DNA from: Petrosia ficiformis
Lineage: Eukaryota > Porifera > Demospongiae > Haplosclerida > Petrosiidae
Length of the DNA: 64,000 bases
Assembly (NCBI GenBank): GCA_947044365.1
Contig: OX345636.1
Coordinates: forward strand, 31,709,466-31,773,465
Direction of reading: 5' to 3'
Shown: positions 1 to 12,306 of the stretch, in pieces
Layout of the letters: the number at the start of each line of letters is the position of its first letter
Position numbering within the stretch: position 1 is the first letter of the stretch
Program-made: the position numbers and the translations under genes
Notes under the pieces: model-generated
What the model was told of the DNA's origin: nothing
Databases searched by the model: none
The model's input: only the letters and a program-made list of their open reading frames with translations

Positions 1-204
1 AAGTCTATGTATTTATCTAACGAAGTATGTATCTCTCTGTTTATCTAAATAATAAGATATATCTATATTTACCTTACATATGGATCAATCTAAATTTGTA
101 GGTTCGTATCCATCTATCTATCTCTCTATCGATCTATCTATTCATCTATCTATCCATCTGTCTATGTATCTATATATCTATCATTCTATCTATTTATCCA
201 TCTC

Positions 205-238
<34 letters not shown>

Positions 239-261
239 AAACTATCCATCCATCCATCCAA

Positions 262-293
<32 letters not shown>

Positions 294-335
294 CCATCCA
301 TCCATCCATCCATCCATCCCTGCATTCTTCCCCCA
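1..335. repeat. Tag b' core, TATC tract and CCAT block
   Basis: The first 107 bases are a b-type core: it contains AACGAAGTATGTATCTCTCT and ends in the tag ATCAATCTAAATTTGTAGG (about 83-102). A TATC tract follows to about 240, then (CCAT)n to about 335. The same b'-TATC-CCAT-Q order occurs at 27531, 36285 and 55629, so the window opens at the end of one HOR unit. Confidence 0.85.
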
Positions 336-1077
336 TCCAGTCATTCATCATTCAATTTATCTATCTTTCGAACTCTTTATCTATACCACCAAGTTTGCAA
401 CTATCCAGCCGTCAATCCGTCTCTTTGTCCATCCTGCATTCTATCCATCCATTCTTCCATTCATCCATTCGTCCGTTCATCCGCCCATCCATCAATCCGT
501 CCGTTCATGCTCCCATTCCTTTGTCCATCCATTCATCCATCCATCATTTATCCATTAACCGCTCCATCCATCAAAACATTCAAACACCCAAAAATTAATC
601 CATCTAACCATCTCTCTATCCATTCATGCATCCATGCATCCTTTCATCCATCCAAGCAACCATGAAAACATCCATCTCTCTATCATTCCAAACCTCCTTC
701 CATCTATCCATTCATATTTCCACCCATCCATCCATACATCGGTTAGTCTATCTCTCTATCTATGTAAGTTCTCTAAATCTTTCTATTGTGGTATCTATCT
801 ATTTATCTCTGTGTTTAATTGTTATCTATTTTTTTTCTATATCTCTGTCTGTCTGATTGTTTGTCTGTCATTCTGTCTGTTTGTCTGTCTTTCTGTTTGT
901 CTTCTTCTACCTATCTATTTATGAATTTCATTACGTATCTATTTATCTGTATATGTATATATTTATCATAGCATTTATATATCTATCTATTTATTCATTT
1001 AATTCCCTATCTATTGCTTTATTTGTCTACTACAAATATATTTCTTTATCTCTCAACTTGTCTCTCTTTCTGTGTAG
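336..1077. repeat. Q module, copy 1
   Basis: Non-perfect pyrimidine-rich sequence that leads into S. It starts CTGCATTCTTCCCCCATCCA and includes a TTTGCAACTATCCAGCCGTC segment, a TCTGTC/TTTGTC stretch and TTATGAATTTCATTACGTAT. Near-identical copies lie at 11501, 27871, 36591 and 55936, always just before the AT microsatellite and S. Its last 250 bases are a diverged relative of module P. I see no gene; open frames here come from stop-free repeats. Confidence 0.85.

Positions 1078-1112
<35 letters not shown>
1078..1112. repeat. AT microsatellite at Q/S border
   Basis: Run of (TA)n separating Q from S. Length differs in every unit (also at 12256, 28649, 37357/40805 and 56701), as expected for slippage. 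Confidence 0.95.
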
Positions 1113-1119
<7 letters not shown>

Positions 1120-2140
1120 CTACTTATTTATCTATGTATGTATTTATGTATGTATTTTTGTGTTTATTGATCCGTGTTTATGATACATTCATCCCCAAAC
1201 CCTGCACACTATTCCATAAAACGTACACCCTAAATAGAAAACTGTAAATCGTAAGCACTAAACACTAAGCCCAAAAGCAAAAACACTAAACACTGAATCC
1301 CAAATTTGAAGCTTTACCTAACTACCATCCTACATACCTACCTACCTACCTACCCGTCTTTCAACATACCACTTTCTGGTTAATAACATATCATTTCCTT
1401 GTTAGTTGTTCTTATAGGTGCTCACTAGTTATAAATATGTTCTTGTCTTGTGAGATAGAATGAATGCATTGCACATTGATTTGAGACTGTTATTTTATTA
1501 TTTGAATTGCTTCATATTTCTGGTACTTTACATTTAGCAGATGAACTTCAGCAAATTTTATTTGTTGTTCATATTTCGTTTATGTGATTTTATTCCCCTC
1601 GATCATAGATTAATTCCTTATAATAATAAATGCACTCGTTAACATGTTTAGTTTTCCTTAAACTTCAGTTATTTAATTATGGTCCCTTTCCTACGGAAGG
1701 ATTTATTGTTCCTCCGGCTGGTTTAAATCTCTCAAAACTTGGTGATCTAAAGACAAATACTCAGTAAGTTAGGAAATTAAAATTCCACACTCTACTAAGT
1801 TTCATATATGTAGTCACTATCGTAAAGTCACTGTCAAACAGGATTAGTTTTCCGCTAACTTAAGTTTTATTAGGTCTCTCTCCCCAAGTTAGTTTCAAGT
1901 AAAATTTTACATGAAGCATTCACTAGGTTAGTATTGCTAATCATGTATTGTACACATTTCATATAATCACTATACTTATAAATAAGTAGATTTCAGAGTG
2001 CTGTGAATTGTTTTGCAATTTAGCTGTAGTTCATGATAGGAAGTCTAAATTGCAAATTCCAAAATCTGACTCCTCCCCACATTCATATGTATATTCAATC
2101 AATATAAACTCACTCTACAATATGTTTAGTTCTTTCCCAA
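1113..2140. repeat. S spacer, truncated copy (first ~1 kb only)
   Basis: Matches the first ~1.03 kb of the full S copies (12304-13325) almost base for base, beginning at the TATTTTTGTGTTTATTGATC segment and including GCACACTATTCCATAAAACG. It stops after TTTAGTTCTTTCCCAA near 2140, where full copies continue AGTTAG. The sequence then jumps to a TATC/CCAT module like that at 22255, so about 4.2 kb of S is missing. No gene seen. Confidence 0.9.
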
Positions 2141-2699
2141 TGTTTATATCTTTCTATCGATCTATCTATTTAGCTAGCTATCCATCTATCTATCCATCTA
2201 TCTATCTAACTATCTATCTATTTATCTATCCATCCATCCATCCACCCATCCATCCATCCAACCATCCATTCATCCATCCATTCATCCATCCATCCATACA
2301 TCCATTCATCCATCCAATCATCCATCCTTCCATCCATCCATCCATCAATCCATCCATTCATCCATCCATCCATCCATGAATCCAACCATCCATTTACCCA
2401 TCCTTCCATGCATTCATTCAAACTTTCATCCATTCATTAAATGAAATGCCCATTCATCCATCCATCCATCCATCCAATAGTCTATCTATCTATATTAATC
2501 AAGTTCTATCAATTTTTGTATTTTTGTATCTATCTATATATCTATCTCTCTAATTTCTAACTCTATTTTTCTCTATATATCAGTCTGTCTGACCGTTTGT
2601 CTGTCAGTCAGAGTGTTTCTCTGTCTGTTTGTTTGTCTGTTTCTACCTATGTACTTATGAATCTCTTGACGTATCCATTTATCTGTATATGTATATATG
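2141..2699. repeat. TATC/CCAT tract and P' leader
   Basis: Begins TCTATCGATCTATCTATTTA, as at 22264. A CCAT tract follows (about 2228-2400), then the short hairpin TTCATTAAATGAA (about 2435) and the P leader (TCAAGTTCTATCAATTTTTG to TATCCATTTATCTGTATATG). This is the P' form found where a C block is not preceded by S. No gene. Confidence 0.85.
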
Positions 2700-3265
2700 T
2701 CCTGTCTATCCTGTCTATCCTTTCTATCTTGACTATCCTTTCTATCCTGCATATCTTGTCTATCCTGTCTATCCTCTCTATACTGTCTATCCTCCAATAT
2801 TACTCTGTCTATCGTGTCTATACTCTCGATCTTGTCTATGCTGCCTATCCTGTCTATCCTGTCTATCCTGTCTATCATTACTATCCTGTCTATCCTGTCT
2901 ATACATTTTATTTTGTCTATTCTGTCTATCCTGTCTATCATGACCATCCTGTCTATATTGTTTATCTTGTCTGTCCTGTCAATCCTCTCTGTCCTGTCTA
3001 TCCTGTCTATCTTGACTATCCTGTCTACCATATCTATTATTTCTATCCTGTCTATCCAGTCTACCCTCCATGTGTACCATGTTTATCCTGTCTATCTTTT
3101 CTACAAAGCCAATCCTGTCTATCCTGTCTATCCTGCATTTGTACCATATCTATTTTGTCTATCCTGTCAATTGTGTCTATCATGTCTATCATGTCTATCC
3201 TGTCTATCTTGTCATTCCTGTCTATCCTGTATATCCTGTCTATCTTGTCTATCCTGTCAAGGTAT
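2700..3265. repeat. C block, copy 1: 9-bp CTGTCTATC satellite
   Basis: Degenerate tandem array of CTGTCTATC. Because the period is 9 bases and lacks stops, three forward frames stay open and read LSI, PVY and LSC repeats. Non-repeat islands are shared by all seven C blocks: the CTCCAATATTACTCTGTC region (about 2791) and CCATGTGTACCATGTTTATC to CTACAAAGCCAATCC (about 3067-3115). Interpreted as satellite, not a gene. Confidence 0.9.
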
Positions 3266-3471
3266 TCATCTATCTCTCTATCTCTATATCTCTCTATCTA
3301 CCTATCTACCTATCTACCTATTTATTTATCTATCTATTTATCTAATCTATATATTTTTGTAACGAAGTATGTATCTGTCTGTCTATATAGCTATATATGC
3401 ATCTATCTAAATTTATTGATATCTTACATATGTATCAACCTAAATTTGTATCTATATCACTATCAATATCC

Positions 3472-3508
<37 letters not shown>

Positions 3509-5009
3509 CACCCACCAACACATCCGTCCATAGATCCATGATTCAATTCATACATGCATCCATCCTTCCGTCCATCCATTCATCCAACTATTCATCTACC
3601 CACGTACCCATCTACCCGTTAACCCCTCTACCTATCTATCTATCTACATATCTACCTATCTAACTATATACCTATCTACGTATCTACCCATCTACTTATC
3701 TACCTATCTACCTATCTGCCTCACTAACTATCTACCTATTTACCTATGTACCTATCAACCTATCTACAGATGTACCTATCTACATCTCTAAATCTCTAAC
3801 TCCCTACCTCTCTACCTATCTACCTAGCTACCTATCTACCTATCTATCTATCTATCTATCTACGTATCTACCCATCTACCTATCTACCTATCTACCTATC
3901 TGCCTCTCTAACTATATACCTATTTACCTATGTACCTATCAACCTATCTACAGATGTACCTATCTACATCTCTAAATCTCTAACTCTCTACCTCTCTACC
4001 TATCTACATAGCTACCTATCTACCAATCTATCTATCTATCTATCTACGTATCTACTTATTTTTCATATTTATCAATCTAAAATGGTAGGTATGTATCTAT
4101 CTTTATCTCTATCTATTTATCTATCTTTCTGTATATCTATTTATCTGTTTAACTCACTACCTGTCTAACGGTTTACCTGTCTACCTATCTACATATCTAC
4201 CTGTCTACCTGTCTACCTGTCTACCTGTCTACCTGTCTACATATCTATCTATCTGCCTATCTGCCTATCTGCCTATCGGCCTATCGGCGTATCTACCTAT
4301 CTACCTATTTACCTATCTACCTATCTATATACCTACATATATACCGATCTACCTATCTACCAATCTACCTATCTAACTATCTGCCTATCTAGATGTCTAC
4401 CTATATAGCTATCTACCTATCTACCTACCTAAATATCTACCTATTTACCTATCAACCTATCTACCTATCTACCTATCAACCTATCTACCTATCAACCTAT
4501 ATACCATCTACCTATCTAACTATCTACCTATTTACCTATCATCCTATCTACCTATCACCGATCTACCTGTCCAGCTACTTATCTGTCTACATGTCTACCT
4601 GTCTGCCTGTCTACCTGTCTAACTGACTACCTGTCTACCTGTCTAACTGTCTACCTGTCAACCTATTTATCTATCTACCTATCAAACTATTTACCTATCT
4701 ACCGTCCATTCATCCATCCATTCAACAATTCGTACCAACCTACACAATAAACCCTCTACCTATCTACCTATCTACATATGTTCATATATACCTGTCTACC
4801 TATCAACTTCTCTATATATCTACCTATCTACCTATCTACATATCTAACTATCTAACTCTCTACCTATCTACCTAGCTACATATCTAATTATCTATTTATA
4901 TATCTATCTACGTATCTACCTATCTTACAAATATATCCATCTAAAATTGTAGGCATCTATCTATCATTATTTCTATCTATCTATATATCTTTCTATCTAT
5001 ATATCTATC

Positions 5010-5040
<31 letters not shown>

Positions 5041-5080
5041 CTGTCTATCTATCCATCTATCGATCTATCGATCTATGTAT
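3266..5080. repeat. TATC/TACC array carrying tags a, d, e
   Basis: Mixed TATC and TATCTACC tetranucleotide repeats, punctuated by conserved non-repeat tags. The a core lies at about 3346-3450 (AACGAAGTATGTATCTGTCT to TATCAACCTAAATTTGTA). The d tag is at about 4056-4095 (TATCAATCTAAAATGGTAGG). The e tag is at about 4920-4955 (ATCCATCTAAAATTGTAGGC). A short patch at 4688-4750 (CAACAATTCGTACCAACC) also recurs in each unit. No gene. Confidence 0.85.
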
Positions 5081-5300
5081 GTATCTATCTATCTATCCTT
5101 CCCTCCTTCCGTTCCTATGTCCTTGCGTCCGTCCATCTGTCACTCCGTCCGTTCGTCTCTCCATCCGTCCTTCTGTCCGTCAGTCCTTCGTTCGTCTGTC
5201 CTTCCGTCCATTTGACCTCCCAACTGCACAATCGCCCGTCCGTCCGTTTGTCCTTCCGGCCGTCCTTCCCTCCGACCCACCGTCCTTTTTTCTGTCTCTC
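5081..5300. repeat. F block, copy 1 (GTCC/TTCC-rich)
   Basis: GC-richer patch of CCGTCC, TTCCGTCC and CATCTGTC units, ending in TTGTCCTTCCGGCCGTCC and CTCTCTATC. It always follows tag e. Related blocks: 9531, 25046, 48786 and 53086. Confidence 0.85.
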
Positions 5301-5973
5301 TATCTCTCTATCTATCTATCTGACTACTTACCTACTTATCTAACTAACTACCCAATTTCCTATCTACCTATCTACCTATCTACCTATCTACATACGTACC
5401 TATCTACCTCTATAGCTATCTACACATCTTCATATCTAACTATCTACCTATCTACTTATTTTCCTACCTACCTATCTACCTATATACCTTTCTACCTATC
5501 TACCTCTCTAACTGTCTATCTGTCTACTTGTCTACCTGTCTAACTGTCTAAATATATACCTATCTACCTATCAACCTCTCTATTTATCTAAGTATCTACC
5601 TATCTACCTATCTACCGATATAACAATCTACCTATCTATCTATCTACCTCTCTACTTCTCTACCTCTCTAACTCTCTAACTCTCCACCTCTCTAACTCTT
5701 TAACTCTCTATCTCTCTACCTCTCTAGCTCTCTATTTATCTATTTATTTAACTAACTACCTATCTATCTACTTACAAATCTACATACCTGTCTATCTATC
5801 TAATCGATCTATTTATCTAACCACACATGTATGTGTCTGTGAGTCTAAATAGTAAGCTATATATGTATGTAACACATGTATTGATCTCTTACTTACGTAT
5901 CAAACTAAACTTGTAGTTAAGTCACTGTCAATATCACTATCTATCTGTCTATATACCTATCTATCTATCTATA

Positions 5974-6018
<45 letters not shown>

Positions 6019-6697
6019 ATATATCTCTCTATCTATCTATCTATTTATTTATCTATCTATCTGTCTACCTGTCTACATATCTAACAGTTTACCTGTCTAT
6101 CTGTCTACCTGACTACCCTTCTACCTGTCTACCTGTCTACCTGTCTACATATCTACCTATCTGCCTATCTGCCTATCTACCTATCTACCTATCTACCTAT
6201 CTACATATCTACTTATCTACATATCTACCGATCTAACTCTCTACCTGTTTACATGTCTAACTGTCTACTTGTCTACATATCTACCTATCTAAGTATCTGC
6301 CTACCTACCTATCAACTGATTTACCTATCTATCTGTGAACCTATCTACATATCTACGTATCTACATATCTATCTATCTTTCTATATATCAAATCTATGTA
6401 TTTATCTGACGAAGTATGTATCTCTCTGTCCATCTAACTACTAAGCTATATACGTATATATTGATATCATACATATGGATCAATCTAAATTTGTAGGTTT
6501 GTATCTACCATTATCTCTATCTATCTATCTATCTTTATATCGAACTATCTATTTATCTATCTGTCCATCCATATATCTAACTATCTATCTATCTATCTAT
6601 CCATCCATCGATCCATCCATCCATTCTTCCATCCATCCATCCATCCATCAAACCATCCAACCATCCATCCATCCATACACCCATCCATCCATCCATC
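5301..6697. repeat. TACC/TATC array with tags c and b, then CCAT
   Basis: TATCTACC repeats with the c core at about 5818-5925 (CACATGTATGTGTCTGTGAG to CAAACTAAACTTGTAG) and the b core at about 6381-6505 (ATCAATCTAAATTTGTAGG). A TATC run and a short CCAT block follow. The CCAT block ends abruptly at about 6697 against an S tail. Confidence 0.85.
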
Positions 6698-6770
6698 CAT
6701 CCCAGACGACTCAACGAGAAGACATTGATTTGATGTAAAGCTGTTCAAATTGGTGAGGGTATACTGTATA
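6698..6770. repeat. S tail fragment (last ~70 bp of S)
   Basis: CAGACGACTCAACGAGAAGA to GAGGGTATACTGTATAT matches the end of the full S copies (for example 17500-17565). It is joined directly to a CCAT tract; the shared bases ATCC/CCAGACGAC at the junction suggest recombination or end joining that removed the rest of S. Confidence 0.85.
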
Positions 6771-7320
6771 TACCTATCTTCCCTTATAAACCTGTATTTA
6801 TTTATATCTCTTTATCTAAGCATGTATTTATCCACGGATCTAATTCTTATGTACACATTTATCTACACAATTATTCTTCTTATATATCTATCTATCGATT
6901 TATATTGTGTGCTATCTATTTATCGGTCTAATTCTCTAACTATTATTCTATCTATCTACCTATTTACGTATCTAAACATTTATTGTCTATGTATCTATCC
7001 ATCGATCCATCCATCCATCTCTCCATCCTTCCATGCATTCATTCAAACTTTCATCCCTTCATTAAATGAAATGCCCATTCATCCATCCATCCATCCAATA
7101 GTCTATCTATCTATATTAATCAAGTTCTATCAATTTTTGTATTTTTGTATCTATCTATATATCTATCTGTCTGTCTAATTTCTAACTCTATTTTTCTTTA
7201 TATATCAGTCTGTCTGACTGTTTGTCTGTCAGTCAGAGTGTTTCTCTGTCTGTTCGTTTGTCTGTTTCTACCTATGTACTTATGAATTTCTTGACGTATC
7301 CATTTATCTGTATATGTGTA
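6771..7320. repeat. P leader, copy after S tail
   Basis: Starts in TATACCTATCTTCCCTTATA. It contains GATCTAATTCTTATGTACAC, a short CCAT run, TTCATTAAATGAA (about 7061) and the shared 250-bp leader with GTCAGTCAGAGTGTTTCTCT, ending in TATCCATTTATCTGTATATG. No gene. Confidence 0.85.
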
Positions 7321-7955
7321 TATGTCCTGTCTATCATGTCTATCATTTCTATCTTGAGTATCCTGTCTATCCTGTATATCTTGTCTATCCTGTCAATCTT
7401 GTCTATCCTGTCTATCATGACTATCCTGTCTATCCTGTCTATACTGTTTATCTTGTCTATCCTGTCTATCCTCTCTATACTGTCTATCCTCCAATTTTAC
7501 TCTGTCTATCGTGTCTATACTCTCGATCTTGTCTATGCTGCCTATCCTGTTTATCCTGTCTATCATTACTATTCTGTCTATTCTGTCTATACATTTTATC
7601 CCTTCTATCCTGTCTATCCTGTCTATCATGACCATCCTGTCTATATTGTTTATCTTGTCTGTCCTGTCAATCCTCTCTATCCTGTCTATCCTGTCTATCT
7701 TGACTATCCTGTCTACCATATCTATCCTGTCTATCCTGTCTATCCAGTCTACCCTCCATGTGTACCATGTTTATCCTGTCTATCTTTTCTACAAAGCCAA
7801 TCCTGTCTATCCTGTCTATCCTGCATTTGTACCATATCTATTTTGTCTATCCTGTCAATTGTGTCTATCATGTCTATCATGTCTATCCTGTCTATCCTGT
7901 CATTCCTGTCTATCCTGTATATCCTGTCTATCTTGTCTATCCTGTCAAGGTATTC
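7321..7955. repeat. C block, copy 2
   Basis: CTGTCTATC 9-mer array with the same non-repeat islands as copy 1 (CTCCAATTTTACTCTGTC at about 7487; CCATGTGTACCATGTTTATC at about 7755). Confidence 0.9.
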
Positions 7956-9417
7956 ATCTATCTCTCTATCTCTATATCTCTCTACCTATCTACCTATTTA
8001 TTTATCTATCTATTTATCTAATCTATATATTTTTCTAACGAAGTATGTATCTGTCTGTCTATATAGCTATATATGCATCTATCTAAATTTATTGATATCT
8101 TACATATTTATCAACCTAAATTTGTAGCTCTATCACTATCAATATCCCTATCTATCTATCTATCCACCCACTAACTCATCCGTCCATAGATCCATGATTC
8201 AATTCATACATCCATCCATCCATCCGTCCATCCATTCATCCAACTATTCATCTACCCACGTACCCATCTACCCGTTAACCGCTCTACCTATCTATCTATC
8301 TACATATCTACCTATCCAACTATCTACCTATCTACGTATCTACCTATCTACCTATCTACCTATCTACCTATCTGCCTCTCTAACTATCTACCTATTTATC
8401 TATATACCTATCAACCTATCTACAGATGTACCTATCTACATCTCTAAATCTCTAACTCTCTACCTCTCTACCTATCTACCTAGCTACCTAGCTACCTATC
8501 TACCTATCTATCTATCTATCTATCTACGTATCTACCTATCTTTCATATTTATCAATCTAAAATTGTAGGTATGTATCTATCTTTATCTCTATCTATTTAT
8601 CTATCTGTTTAACTCTCTACCTGTCTAACGGTTTACCTGTCTACCTGTCTACATATCTACCTGTCTACATGTCTACATATCTACCTGTCTACCTGTCTAC
8701 CTGTCTACCTGTCTACCTGTCTACCTGTCTACATATCTATCTATCTGCCTATCTGCCTATCTGCCTATCGGCATATCTACCTATCTACCTATTTACCTAT
8801 CTACGTATCTACATACCTACATATATACCGATCTACCTATCTACCAATCTACCTATCTAACTATCTAACTATCTATATATCCACCTATCTAACTATCTAC
8901 CTATCTACCTATTTACCTATCATCCTATCTACCTATAACCGATCTACCTGTCTAACTACTTATCTGTCTACATGTCTACCTGTCTGCCTGTCTACCTGTC
9001 TAACTGACTACCTGTCTACCTGTCTAACTGTCTACCTGTCAACCTATTTATCTATCTACCTATCAAACTATTTACCTATCTACCGTCCATTCATCCATCC
9101 ATTCAACAATTCGTTCCAACCTACACAATAAACCCTCTACCTATCTACCTATCTACATATGTTCATATTTACCTGTCTACCTATTAACATCTCTATATAT
9201 CTCCTATCTACCTATCTACATATCTAACTATCTAACTCTCTACCTCTCTACCTATCTACCTAGCTACATATCTAATTATCAATCTATATATCTATCTACG
9301 TATCTACCTATCTTACAAATATATCCATCTAAAATTGTAAGCATCTATCTATCATTATTTCTATCTATCTATATATCTTTCTATCTATATATCTATCTAT
9401 CCATCTATATATCTATC

Positions 9418-9448
<31 letters not shown>

Positions 9449-9530
9449 CTGTCTATCTATCCATCTATCGATCTATCGATCTATGTATCTATGTATCTAT
9501 CTATCTATCTCTCTATCTATTTTTCCCTCC
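7956..9530. repeat. TATC/TACC array with tags a, d, e
   Basis: Core a at about 8026-8127, tag d at about 8540-8578 and tag e at about 9308-9343, the same order as 3266-5080 but with a shorter a-d distance (about 440 rather than 640 bases). No gene. Confidence 0.85.
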
Positions 9531-9740
9531 TTCCGTTCCTATGTCCTTCCGTCCGTCCTTCCATCCGTCCTTCTGTCCATCTGTCCATCCGTCCTTCTGT
9601 CCGTCAGTCCTTCCTTCCGTCCGTCCTTCCGTCCATCTGACCTCCCAACCGCACAATCGCCCGTCCGTCCGTTTGTCCTTCCGCCCGTCCTTTCTTCCGA
9701 CCCACCGTCCTTCTGTCTGTCTCTCTGTCTCTCTATCTAT
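9531..9740. repeat. F block, copy 2
   Basis: CGTCC/TTCC-rich patch homologous to 5081-5300, with TTGTCCTTCCGCCCGTCC instead of the GGCCGTCC variant. Confidence 0.85.
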
Positions 9741-10381
9741 CTATCTCACTACTTACCTACTTATCTAACTAACTACCCAATTTCCTATTTACCTATCTAC
9801 CTATCTACCTATCTACATACGTACCTATCTACCTCCATAGCTATCTACACATCTTCATATCTAACTATCTACCTATCTACTTATTTACCTACCTACCTAT
9901 CTACCTATATACCTTTCTACCTATCTACCTCTCTAACTGTCCATCTGTCTACTTGTCTACCTGTTTAACTATCTACATATATACCTATCTACCTATCAAC
10001 CTCTCTATTTATCTAAGTATCTACCTATCTACCTATCTACCGATATAATAATCTACCTATCTACCTATCTATCTATCTACCTCTCTACTTCTCTACCTCT
10101 CTAACTCTCCACCTCTCTAACTCTTTACCTCTCTATCTCTCTACCTCTCTACCTCTCTATATATCTACTTATTTAACTAACTACCTATCTACCTACATAC
10201 AAATCTACATACCTGTCTATCTATCTAATCGATCTATTTATCTAACCACACATGTATGTGTCTGTGAGTCTAAATAGTAAGCTATATATGTATGTAACAC
10301 ATGTATTGATCTCTTACTTACGTATCAAACTAAACTTGTAGGTAAGTCACTATCAATATCACTATCTATCTGTCTATATAC

Positions 10382-10423
<42 letters not shown>

Positions 10424-11035
10424 ATATATCTCTCTATCTATCTATCTATTTATTTATCTATCTATCTGTCTACCTGTCTACATATCTAACAGTTTACCTG
10501 TCTATCTGTCTACCTGTCTACCTGTCTACCTGTCTAACTGTCTACCTTTCTACCTCTCTACATATCTACCTATCTGCCTATCTGCCTATCTGCCTATCTG
10601 CCTATCTGCGTATCTACCTATCTACCTTTCTACCTATCTACATATCTACTTATCTACATATCTACCGATCTAACTCTCTACCTGTTTACATGTCTAACTC
10701 TTTACTTGTCTACATATCTACCTATCTAAGTATCTGCCTACCATCCTATCAACTGATTTACCTATCTATCTGTGAACCTATCTACATATCTACCTATCTA
10801 CATATCTATCTATCTTTCTATATATCAAATCTATGTATTTATCTGACGAAGTATGAATCTCTATGTCCATCTAACTACTAAGCTATATACGTATATATTG
10901 ATATCATACATATGGATCAATCTAAATTTGTAGGTTTGTATCTACCATTATCTCTATCTATCTATCTATCTTTATATCGAACTATCTATTTATCTATCTG
11001 TCCATCCATATATCTAACTATCTAACTATCTATCT
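9741..11035. repeat. TACC/TATC array with tags c and b
   Basis: Core c at about 10241-10350 and core b at about 10822-10940, followed by a TATC run. Parallel to 5301-6600. No gene. Confidence 0.85.
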
Positions 11036-11500
11036 ATCCATCCATCGATCCATCCATCCAATCCTCCATCCATCCATCCATCCATCAATCCATCCAACCA
11101 TCCATCCATCCATCCATCCATCCATCCATCCATCCATCCATCCATCCATCCATCCATCCATCCATCCATTCTTCCATACTTCAATCCATCCATCCATCCA
11201 TGCATCCATCCATCCATCGATCCATCCATCCATCCATCCATCCATCCATCCATCCAACCATCCATCCACTCATACATCCATCCATCCATCCATCCATCCA
11301 TCCATCCATCCATCCATCCATCCATCCATCCATCCATCCATCCATCCATCCATCCATTCATCCATCCATCCATCCATTCATCCATCCATCCATCCATCCA
11401 TCCATCCATCCATCCATCTATCCTTCCAACCATCCATCCTTCCATCCATCCATCCATCCATCCATCCATTCATCCATCCATCCATTCATCCATCCCTGCA
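11036..11500. repeat. Long CCAT tetranucleotide block
   Basis: About 460 bases of almost pure (CCAT)n with scattered substitutions (CCAA, CATT, GATC). The other strand is (GGAT)n. All six frames are largely open because four bases repeat without a stop; the SIHP-type and DGWM-type ORFs are by-products. It is one of the two longest CCAT blocks in the window; the other is at 50125. Confidence 0.95.
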
Positions 11501-12255
11501 TTCTTCCCCCATCCAGTCATTCATCATTCAATTTATCTATCTTTCGAACTCTTTATCTATACCACCAAGTTTGCAACTATCCAGCCGTCAATCCGTCTTT
11601 TTGTCCATCCTGCATTCTATCCATCCATTCTTCCATTCATCCAGTCGTCCGTTCATCCGCCCATCCATCAATCCGTCCGTTCATGCTCCCATTCCTTTGT
11701 CCATCAATTCATCCATCCATCATTTATCCATTAAGCGCTCCACCATCAAAACATTCAAACACCCAAAAATTAATCCATCTAGCCATCTCTCTATCCATTC
11801 ATGCATCCATGCATCCTTCCATCCATCCAAGCAACCATGAAAACATCCATCTCTCTATCATTCCAAACCTCCTTTCGTCTATCCATTCATATTTCCACCC
11901 ATCCATCCATACATCGGTTAGTCTATCTCTCTATATATGTAAGTTCTCTAAATCTTTCTATTGTGGTATCTATCTATTTATCTCTGTGTTTAATTGTTAT
12001 CTGTTTTTTCTCTATATCTCTGTCTGTCTGATTGTTTGTCTGTCATTCTGTCTGTTTGTCTGTCTTTCTGTTTGTCTTCTTCTACCTATTTATTTATGAA
12101 TAACATTACGTATCTATTTATCTGTATATGTATATACTTATCATACCATTTATATATCTATCTATTTATTCATTTAATTCCCTATCTATTGCGCTTTATT
12201 TGTCTACTACAAATATATTTCTTTATCTCTCAACTTGTCTCCCTTTCTGTGTAGT
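11501..12255. repeat. Q module, copy 2
   Basis: Joined directly to the CCAT block without the b' core seen before other Q copies. Otherwise it matches 336-1077. Confidence 0.85.

Positions 12256-12303
<48 letters not shown>
12256..12303. repeat. AT microsatellite
   Basis: TATAAATATATAT run of about 48 bases at the Q/S border. Confidence 0.95.

Positions 12304-12306
<3 letters not shown>

Noticed and set aside
1190..1320. CCCTAAA-like words at the S start (ACACCCTAAATAG, ACACTAAACACT), resembling degenerate telomere repeat
   Set aside because: There is no regular 6- or 7-base period and the run is short. The similarity is compositional.
8680..8740. CTGTCTAC runs with regular spacing, looking like a CRISPR array
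   Set aside because: The repeat is 8 bases with no unique spacers; it is a plain microsatellite in a eukaryotic-type context.
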